From the NCBI GenBank assembly GCA_937926515.1, contig CALAZZ010000213.1:1-29140 (forward strand): 29,140 nt of DNA, given 5' to 3'. The translations under genes were made by a program, and so were the position numbers. Under the pieces are notes generated by a model. It did no database searches, had not been told where the DNA came from, and saw nothing but the letters and a program-made list of their open reading frames with translations. This DNA is from an uncultured Bacteroidales bacterium (GTDB lineage Bacteria; Bacteroidota; Bacteroidia; Bacteroidales; F082). Of the stretch, positions 25,052 to 29,140 are shown piece after piece. Numbering within the stretch: the first letter of the stretch is position 1; every line of letters starts with the position of its first letter.

Positions 25052-25463
25052 ATTTTAACAAAAACGTTACTTCTTGCGTTCCGCTTTCAGTTTGATAACG
25101 ACCACTATAATCGTGGTATCCGTTATCGTCATTCCATTCTTTTGAAACGACAACTAAAAGGCCTAATCCAGTTTTTTCGCTGCTGATGATGAGCCTGTCC
25201 TCATAAATAGCATAATTGCCTTCGCCGTAGGCACTTGCTACTAACAAGTTTTGACACCCTTGTTTAAGGTTGCTGATGTTTTTTAAAAACCAACCTAAAA
25301 GGCTATCTGCTGATGCAAAATCTACACCTTTGAAATCGGCATCCCATCCGACCACTTTTAGTTCACCAGCCATACTCTTTAAAGTTGAGTAAACTTCATC
25401 TAAATTTTTTACTTTTAATGTTGTCATATTATTCACCGCTATCGTTTTGTTTTTTATGTTCAT
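25038..25463 (-). CDS. 141-aa protein of unknown function
   Basis: The protein has a helix-strand pattern: LKVKNLDEVYSTLKSMAGELKVVGWDADFKG, then FASADSLLGWFLKNISNLKQGCQNLLVASAYGEGNYAIYEDRLIIS, then LLVVVSKEWNDDNGYHDYSGRYQ and a C-terminal strand. I do not recognise the family; it is acidic and probably cytoplasmic. The given start is at 25463; an ATG at 25427 (MTTLKVKN) with AATAAT before it may be the real start. A strong promoter lies about 75 bases upstream. Confidence 0.68.
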   Translation of the reverse strand: MNIKNKTIAVNNMTTLKVKNLDEVYSTLKSMAGELKVVGWDADFKGVDFASADSLLGWFLKNISNLKQGCQNLLVASAYGEGNYAIYEDRLIISSEKTGLGLLVVVSKEWNDDNGYHDYSGRYQTESGTQEVTFLLKYEEN

Positions 25464-25537
25464 CGAAGCGAAACAACAGCGGATTTTTTTTACCGCTTCA
25501 ACGAACTTTTTAATAATTAAAAGAACTAATTACTCTG

Positions 25538-25568
25538 CAAATATACGGCAATTTTTTAATTGTGCAAA
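25538..25568 (-). promoter_or_regulatory. Strong Bacteroidota-type promoter (141-aa/51-aa unit)
   Basis: On the minus strand TTTG (25568-25565), exactly 19 bases, then TATATTTG (25545-25538), an ideal match to the Bacteroidota consensus. Transcription should start about 7 bases downstream, giving a leader of roughly 70 bases before the gene at 25463. Confidence 0.85.
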
Positions 25569-25677
25569 TTTTTTATCTATTTTTTTTCTCTTTTTAATGT
25601 ATTTAGAATGTTTCTAAATAAATGTAGCTGAATATCAAATAATTAGCAAATAAGAACGCAAAGAAAAAAAAGGGGCA

Positions 25678-25765
25678 TAACACGTAATATAGCCCATTTG
25701 GCTGTGAAAGTTGGCAGTAAATTGACAAGTCAGTGCAAGCCAAACGTGCCATATTACCACCGTTA
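25678..25765. repeat. attC-like imperfect palindrome 1
   Basis: TAAC (25678-25681), 2 nt, left arm 25684-25703, a 34-nt loop, right arm 25738-25757, 4 nt, GTTA (25762-25765). The arms pair at 17 of 20 positions, including GTAATAT/ATATTAC and TTTGGCT/AGCCAAA. The GTTA end contains the stop codon of the 67-aa gene. Architecture is shared with the three other palindromes in this zone. Confidence 0.75.
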
Positions 25766-25966
25766 CCGCCCATTTTGAGAACGCAAAGACCGAACGACAT
25801 CAATTTTGACTATTCGGATGCTTTCGTTTTCAAATTCCTGCTTATTTTTTCGGCTGAAATAGTTATACAAAGTGTTTGCAGGGATGCCGATATGCTTACT
25901 CATAACAGCAATACTCCCGAATATTCCGGGAGTATTGCTCTTTTTGTCAAGTGTCCAGAAAGGCAT
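25763..25966 (-). CDS. Small HTH-like protein
   Basis: A 67-aa protein whose core reads GIFGSIAVMSKHIGIPANTLYNYFSRKNKQEFEN, a typical helix-turn-helix stretch, followed by IRIVKIDVVRSLRS. Similar small 'LYN.FSRK...fEN...RIVK' proteins are familiar from Bacteroidota phages and mobile elements. The start ATG at 25966 overlaps the previous stop as TAATG, which supports the full length over an internal ATG at 25902. The stop codon lies in the GTTA end of palindrome 1. A DNA-binding regulatory role is likely but not shown. Confidence 0.75.
   Translation of the reverse strand: MPFWTLDKKSNTPGIFGSIAVMSKHIGIPANTLYNYFSRKNKQEFENESIRIVKIDVVRSLRSQNGR
25907..25939. repeat. Near-perfect 33-base palindrome in the HTH gene
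   Basis: Thirteen-base arms (25907-25919 and 25927-25939, AGCAATACTCCCG and its complement) flank a short AT centre. It overlaps codons for the first residues of the HTH core. On the plus strand it is followed by CTTTTTG, so it could terminate plus-strand transcripts; on the minus strand it sits just before an internal ATG at 25902 and could be an operator. Confidence 0.8.
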
Positions 25967-26193
25967 TACGCTATAAGCTTTTCAGTTCCGTTCAAAAGGA
26001 AAGCATATATCTTGTTTCCTCGCTTGTAAACTTGCTGAACATCACTATCATTAAGAGCGTTTACGATAATTTGTTTTTTAGCTTCACCTAATCGTGAAGG
26101 CTTCCATCCTGTACGTGTTACGTTACCAAATTGACCGTTTCCTTTAGTGCTGAATGATGGATTTTTTTCTGATGTTTGAAATAAAGTAGTCAT
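25966..26193 (-). CDS. 75-aa protein of unknown function
   Basis: A small basic protein with a disordered, Gly/Ser/Thr-rich first half (TSEKNPSFSTKGNGQFGNVTRTGWKP) and a second half KKQIIVNALNDSDVQQVYKRGNKIYAFLLNGTEKLIA that could form helix and strands. I do not recognise it. It is second in the three-gene unit and is joined to the HTH gene by TAATG, so it is very likely expressed. Confidence 0.62.
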   Translation of the reverse strand: MTTLFQTSEKNPSFSTKGNGQFGNVTRTGWKPSRLGEAKKQIIVNALNDSDVQQVYKRGNKIYAFLLNGTEKLIA

Positions 26194-26221
26194 GATTTCT
26201 TTTTTTTGTGATTACTATGCA

Positions 26222-26416
26222 TTATTTGCAAATTTCAGGGTATAAATCTTCAACAGGTGCTTGATGTGAATTTTGAACATTTAACATCTTTACATTTGAT
26301 GCCTTTACATTTGAATCAAGTTGCTGGAATCTTGCTACTGCATTTGCTTTTTTGTAAGCTTTTACTTGAGTGAAAGTTCCGTTAACTTCTGCTGAGAAAA
26401 TTTTTGCCTTTTTCAT
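26222..26416 (-). CDS. 64-aa protein of unknown function
   Basis: A small basic protein (MKKAKIFSAEVNGTFTQVKAYKKANAVARFQQLDSN...) with an initial strand-rich half and a helix. It is the first gene of the three-gene unit and follows a strong promoter by about 70 bases. No family is recognised. Confidence 0.6.
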   Translation of the reverse strand: MKKAKIFSAEVNGTFTQVKAYKKANAVARFQQLDSNVKASNVKMLNVQNSHQAPVEDLYPEICK

Positions 26417-26484
26417 TGTCGTAGTGTATTAGTGAATTTGTAATTTATTTTCATTTAAAAAGTATTAATTGTTATTTGATACTG

Positions 26485-26515
26485 CAAATATACAACGTTA
26501 TTTTGTATTGTACAA
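26485..26515 (-). promoter_or_regulatory. Strong Bacteroidota-type promoter (three-gene unit)
   Basis: On the minus strand TTG (26515-26513), 20 bases, then TATATTTG (26492-26485). It is the only good promoter between palindrome 2 and the 64-aa gene, and leaves a leader of about 60 bases. No operator-like palindrome adjoins it. Confidence 0.82.
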
Positions 26516-26591
26516 GTTTTTTTACAAATATTTTTAATTATTTTGTATATTTAGAATGATTTTAAAGAACGCAAAGGAAGAAAACGGGTCA

Positions 26592-26652
26592 TAACAGCAA
26601 GTCATACGCCATTTTTCGTGCCTCAAAACGGGCGCATACTTGCATCCCGTTA
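26592..26652. repeat. attC-like imperfect palindrome 2
   Basis: TAAC (26592-26595), 1 nt, left arm GCAAGTCATACGCC (26597-26610), a 20-nt loop, right arm GGCGCATACTTGC (26631-26643), 5 nt, GTTA (26649-26652). Twelve of 13 positions pair, with one bulged C in the left arm. A short plus-side spacer and a long minus-side spacer match the other palindromes. Confidence 0.75.
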
Positions 26653-26718
26653 GCGGTAATGCCTAAAAAGGTTATTACATAACTTTGAAATTGAAGGAAT
26701 AAGGCACATACCGCTAAC
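26649..26718. repeat. Adjoining inverted repeat and possible half-palindrome
   Basis: Just beyond palindrome 2, GTTAGCGGTA and TACCGCTAAC form exact 10-base complements spanning 26649-26718, with ATGCC and GGCACA partly extending them. The TAAC at 26715-26718 is followed by AT and GCGATATAAAA, similar to the left half of palindrome 3 (TAAC, AT, GCGGTCATAAAA), but no matching right half is visible. It may be the remains of a fifth element. Confidence 0.55.
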
Positions 26719-26782
26719 ATGCGATATAAAAAATGCCTTAGTTCGATACAATTAATCATCATTCTGCGATTTTGACAATAAA

Positions 26783-27709
26783 TTAATTTTGCCCGCCCGC
26801 TTTCGGTTTTTCAAACCGATTTGTGTTCTGAAAAACTAATATGTTTTGATGAATTTTAACTACTTTTTTATAATCCATTGATTTTTTAGCTCTCAAAGCA
26901 GCAGAACCGTTTTTGTAAAAAATAATTTCGTTAATTAAATTCATTCCATATTTTTCAAATATATCTTTCGTTCGGTCTGGAAATCTTCTATAATGTCCTT
27001 TTGGATGTCTAACATCTCCGACAACAAAAACCGCTATTGAGTTAGGTTTTAACAATGCGATTGATTTTTTTATTATAGATTCATATATCAAATAAAAATC
27101 TTTTTCGTTCATATTTGAAATATCATCTTCTAAATCACTATACTTTTCTAAATTCAAATATGGGGGGCAAGTAAATAAAAAATCAAATTCACAATTAAAA
27201 CCATCCAATTGTTTGTTTGAATCTCCGACATACCATTGAGGTTGATTTTTAATATCCAAAACATTCAAACTTTGTTCCCGATTACTATCCACTTGTTCTT
27301 GCCTTAATTCAATCCCAGTATAATTATGCCCCAAGTAATTAGCAACAATCCCACGAACTGAACCACCAGCAAAAGGGTCTAATATTTTAGCTTTTCTGGG
27401 AGCAAACCAATTATACATTATTTCGCATAAAACAGGGTCGAATATACTTGTATTCGATTGGTTGGGATTATTCATAAGACTTCCTCCTTTGTCAGTTTGA
27501 ACAGTAGTTTTAAATCCTGTCTTTCCAAGTAAGTTCTCTTTTCTTCCAATCTCAGACTTAATACCCTTATTTATCCACCAACGTCTGCGATTCTGCCATT
27601 TCCCAACCATTGAGTTAATAACTGAGAAAGGCGGTATAAAATAAATATCATTCAGGTTTCTATATTCCTGTTTAGATTCTTCTGTAATATCAAATAAATT
27701 ACCTGTCAT
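26783..27709 (-). CDS. DNA methyltransferase (N4-C or N6-A type)
   Basis: A 308-aa protein with AdoMet motif I ILDPFAGGSVRG (109-120), a TGIELRQEQ strand (131-139), and catalytic motif IV TCPPYL (180-185), all in the beta-type order with AdoMet motif before the catalytic one after a long N-terminal part. CPPY indicates an amino-group methylase; cytosine or adenine cannot be told apart. The N-terminus has a WQNRRRWWINKG segment often seen in phage methylases. It overlaps the ART-like gene by 11 bases and shares its promoter. It may protect phage DNA from host restriction. Confidence 0.87.
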   Translation of the reverse strand: MTGNLFDITEESKQEYRNLNDIYFIPPFSVINSMVGKWQNRRRWWINKGIKSEIGRKENLLGKTGFKTTVQTDKGGSLMNNPNQSNTSIFDPVLCEIMYNWFAPRKAKILDPFAGGSVRGIVANYLGHNYTGIELRQEQVDSNREQSLNVLDIKNQPQWYVGDSNKQLDGFNCEFDFLFTCPPYLNLEKYSDLEDDISNMNEKDFYLIYESIIKKSIALLKPNSIAVFVVGDVRHPKGHYRRFPDRTKDIFEKYGMNLINEIIFYKNGSAALRAKKSMDYKKVVKIHQNILVFQNTNRFEKPKAGGQN

Positions 27710-28076
27710 AGCGTCTTGTTTCTGATTTTGAGTCTTTTAATAATTCAGATAATGTTTGTTTTTTAAAATCATCATTAACGTCCAATGAGCCAAATAAAAC
27801 AATCTGAGTTCCATCCTGTATAAATAATCCGTCATATTTTTCAAATATTGAATCAAAGTTTTCTAACTCTTTTTTTATTGTTTCAATTCCTTCATCAAAA
27901 TCAGAATCGCAAATAAAATCACTAACATCAAATAAATTAATTATTGGATTAAATTCATAAACTTCTCCGTTTTCTTCTAATTCAGAATAACTTTCTGCTA
28001 TTTCGTAATCATTAGAATAGAATGAACCGCCAATCATTTCTGTAATTCCCTCGTTTGCTCCTCTAAATATTGTCAT
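27699..28076 (-). CDS. Small ADP-ribosyltransferase-like protein (tentative)
   Basis: A 125-aa acidic protein. FRGANEG near the start, GSFYSNDYEIAESYSE at about 17-32 and YDGLFIQDGTQIVLFGSLDV at about 92-112 resemble the R, FYS and 'YDG...e.VvF' positions of ART-fold domains found in phage polyvalent and MuF-linked proteins. The usual catalytic Glu cannot be assigned with certainty. It is encoded upstream of, and overlaps, a methyltransferase gene. If real, it could modify host proteins; it may equally be a non-enzymatic relative. Confidence 0.5.
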   Translation of the reverse strand: MTIFRGANEGITEMIGGSFYSNDYEIAESYSELEENGEVYEFNPIINLFDVSDFICDSDFDEGIETIKKELENFDSIFEKYDGLFIQDGTQIVLFGSLDVNDDFKKQTLSELLKDSKSETRRYDR

Positions 28077-28086
28077 TGTTATCGTT

Positions 28087-28126
28087 TTTGTATATACAAA
28101 TATAGTTATTCTTTTTGTATATACAA
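28087..28126 (-). promoter_or_regulatory. Promoter flanked by two identical operator palindromes
   Basis: On the minus strand TTG (28126-28124), 19 bases, then TATATTTG (28104-28097), a near-ideal Bacteroidota promoter for the ART-like and methyltransferase genes. Two identical palindromes TTGTATATACAA lie at 28115-28126 (over the -33) and 28088-28099 (over the -7 and start), 27 bases centre to centre. A dimer bound to both would block RNA polymerase. The regulator is not identified. Confidence 0.85.
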
Positions 28127-28168
28127 TGATAATTCAAATAAAAGTTTAATTTTTTTAAAAATATTTTG

Positions 28169-28446
28169 CCAACGCACAAAAAAAATAAATACTACGTCAG
28201 CATTTCAATTGTTGGTTTGTGCAATTTTACCGCCCATACAGTCAGCTAACATGCGGTCATAAAACATTGGGGTTTTGTAGGTTATTCAAAGTCTATGTCC
28301 CGTTTTTACTTTCTGTTAATCTGATAGGCTGGTGGCTCGCAATCCCAACGTTTCATACCGCCAGCCGTTATACACAATGCTACCAAAGTGCTTCGATTGA
28401 AAATTCTCTGTAATTTGATGAATTAAAAAGAAAAATTCCAACGCAC
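28169..28446. repeat. CCAACGCAC direct repeats around palindrome 3
   Basis: CCAACGCAC lies at 28169-28177 and at 28438-28446, about 69 and 67 bases from the two ends of palindrome 3. This could be a target-site duplication or part of a cassette boundary. The second copy runs to the first base of the adenine methylase stop codon. The space between holds no supported gene. Confidence 0.55.
28247..28370. repeat. attC-like imperfect palindrome 3
   Basis: TAAC (28247-28250), 2 nt, left arm from 28253 to about 28271, a long loop of about 72 nt, right arm 28344-28361, 5 nt, GTTA (28367-28370). Sixteen of 18 positions pair, with one bulged C in the left arm (GCGGTCAT against ATACCGC), as in palindrome 2. 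The GTTA continues as GTTATACACAATGC. Confidence 0.75.
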
Positions 28447-28937
28447 TATTTTCGCCAATCATAAGTTCCTATTTTACACCCATTAGAGTTAGGTTTGTAA
28501 ATAACCAAACATAGTGGCACAGGTAGTCCGTGTGTTGCTTCTTTATCTTCATTAGCATAGTTGTAAAACTTTGGTCTTCCTTTTACAAACCTAACTTCGT
28601 CAGCAGTCAAACATAGTTTATGAAACCATATCGTATTTGTTCTTGCTGGTATTAAGAATACACTTGTGCCACCATTTTTTGCCGCTTCTTGTCCTTTTTT
28701 AAGCCATTCAGGCACATTTCTTCCGTAAGGTGGATTACACCAAACAACTTCGTTATTCCAATCTTGTTTAAGCCCATCTACTTGTTCATCCCAATATCTT
28801 TTCACCTTACAGTTTTCTGCATCAGCAGCAGCATCTACTGTAAAATTAAATTCATTATTTAATGGCTCAAAAAAGTCCCAAGGTGTACTCCAATCAGTTT
28901 TTACACTATCAAATTTGTTTTTATCAAAAATTCCCAT
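28446..28937 (-). CDS. Phage DNA N6-adenine methylase (Dam family)
   Basis: A 163-aa protein of the phage N6A-Met family (PF05869-type). DWSTPWDFFEPLNNEFNFTVDAAADAENCK (about 15-44) is the conserved N-terminus, and VVWCNPPYGRNVPEWL (64-79) holds the catalytic NPPY at 68-71. GTSVFLIPARTNTIWFH follows. It probably methylates adenine to shield phage DNA from host nucleases or to regulate it. It stands alone between palindromes 3 and 4. No clear promoter is visible in the ~60 bases upstream. Confidence 0.93.
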   Translation of the reverse strand: MGIFDKNKFDSVKTDWSTPWDFFEPLNNEFNFTVDAAADAENCKVKRYWDEQVDGLKQDWNNEVVWCNPPYGRNVPEWLKKGQEAAKNGGTSVFLIPARTNTIWFHKLCLTADEVRFVKGRPKFYNYANEDKEATHGLPVPLCLVIYKPNSNGCKIGTYDWRK

Positions 28938-28999
28938 CTATTTTTCTTTTTAATTTTTTACTACTATTTAAGTTTTCTGCTAAATAACCGCACTGTGTA

Positions 29000-29090
29000 T
29001 AACAGCACCTATAAGCAATACAGCCATTAAGTTTTGTACTAAATTTGAAACTATGTGCAAGGCTGTACTGCTCATAGCTGCAAAACGTTA
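29000..29090. repeat. attC-like imperfect palindrome 4
   Basis: TAAC (29000-29003), 1 nt, left arm 29005-29025, a 35-nt loop, right arm 29061-29081, 5 nt, GTTA (29087-29090). Eighteen of 21 positions pair, without a bulge. The GTTA continues as GTTATGGGC. It is the rightmost of the four and separates the adenine methylase from whatever lies beyond the window. Confidence 0.78.
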
Positions 29091-29140
29091 TGGGCAATTA
29101 TAAAAAACCGCCTCCGTAGTCTTTACCCTTTGCCCTTGAA

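Larger units (their letters stand above)
24884..25775. repeat. Direct repeats bounding the 141-aa/51-aa unit
   Basis: GTTACCGCCCATTT occurs at 24884-24897 and again at 25762-25775. Both are followed, after 1-2 bases, by AGAACGCAAAG (24899-24909 and 25778-25788), making a near-identical stretch of about 25 bases, 878 bases apart. The right copy includes the GTTA end of the palindrome at 25678-25765; the left copy has no palindrome. The unit between contains one promoter and two genes. Confidence 0.8.
25653..26576. repeat. AGAACGCAAAG repeats around the accessory units
   Basis: The 11-mer AGAACGCAAAG is present four times: 24899-24909, 25653-25663, 25778-25788 and 26566-26576. Two copies lie 11-12 bases after a GTTA end, and two lie 14-15 bases before a TAAC end of a palindrome. 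Each of two accessory units (24.9-25.66 kb and 25.78-26.57 kb) therefore has one copy near each end. On the minus strand it reads CTTTGCGTTCT, and in two cases it encodes the C-terminal LRS of a gene. Confidence 0.8.

Noticed and set aside
25603..25803. Minus-strand reading frame of 66 codons with a hydrophobic Phe-rich end
   Set aside because: It runs through palindrome 1 and its flanking repeats, has no promoter or start signal, and overlaps the HTH gene end; its Phe-rich end is the translation of an A/T run.
25733..26029. Plus-strand frame of 98 codons
   Set aside because: It is antisense to the HTH and 75-aa genes, whose coupled TAATG junction and HTH pattern are convincing.
28219..28413. 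Plus-strand reading frame of 64 codons
   Set aside because: It lies entirely across palindrome 3 and adjacent repeats, is on the opposite strand to all genes, and has no recognisable protein features.
25678..29090. Calling the four palindromes simple rho-independent terminators
   Set aside because: None is followed by a proper T-run on the gene strand, the arms are interrupted, and loops reach 72 nt; the shared TAAC/GTTA ends and spacer asymmetry are not terminator features.
24884..29090. Calling the zone a canonical integron
   Set aside because: No integron integrase or attI is visible, the ends do not fit RYYYAAC/GTTRRRY well, and genes run opposite to the expected orientation; only a resemblance is claimed.
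1..29140. CRISPR arrays, tRNA genes, rRNA genes, reverse transcriptase/diversity-generating element, integrase
   Set aside because: I looked for regular spaced repeats, cloverleaf-like stretches and diagnostic protein motifs on both strands and saw none.

Overview
The window is most of the late half of a long-tailed (siphovirus-type) phage or prophage of a Bacteroidota host, followed on the right by an accessory zone. Every credible gene lies on the minus strand, so transcription runs from high to low coordinates. The host assignment rests on four promoters of the Bacteroidota type (TTTG or TTG at -33, about 19 bases, then TAnnTTTG at -7), on AT-rich intergenic DNA, and on protein families I associate with Bacteroidota phages. 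No tRNA, rRNA, CRISPR array, integrase, holin, endolysin or reverse transcriptase is visible.

In transcription order: (1) 29140-24884 is the accessory zone. It holds a phage Dam-type adenine methylase, a small ADP-ribosyltransferase-like protein overlapping a second DNA methyltransferase, three small proteins (the last with an HTH-like region), and a 141-aa plus a 51-aa protein. These groups are separated by four imperfect palindromes built to one plan: TAAC, 1-2 nt, arm, loop, arm, 4-5 nt, GTTA. Three of the groups have their own strong promoter. (2) 24868-21500 is a replication-related block: a structured leader, a superfamily-3-type helicase, an AT-rich repeat region that could be an origin or control region, a small coiled-coil protein, a VRR-NUC-like nuclease, two small unknowns and a small protein with an SSB-like acidic tail ending DDLPF. 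(3) 21478-13688 is packaging and head: small and large terminase, portal, MuF-type protein, a small Cys-containing protein, a DUF2213-type protease with a fused scaffold that has strong internal ribosome sites, a cement-like protein and the major capsid protein. (4) 13631-8990 has one small post-capsid gene and then a cargo cluster: a 1007-aa four-part glycosyltransferase, a SAM methyltransferase and a sulfotransferase, coupled by 4-base ATGA overlaps. (5) 9020-1 is neck and tail: connector, stopper, HK97 gp10-like protein, tail terminator, tail tube, the G/GT tail chaperones joined by a -1 frameshift at A AAA AAG, the tape measure, a tail-tip protein, and the first 40 codons of another tail protein running off the left edge.

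The late genes form a tightly coupled operon with many ATGA, TAATG or TGATG junctions. Clear Shine-Dalgarno sequences are concentrated at genes whose products are needed in many copies (cement, capsid, scaffold, tail tube) and at the helicase. The most unusual part is the accessory zone: the four palindromes, the direct repeats beside them, and the self-contained transcription units between them look like an integron-like or other modular gene-cassette array attached to a phage genome. That reading is an inference; the repeats themselves are directly visible.
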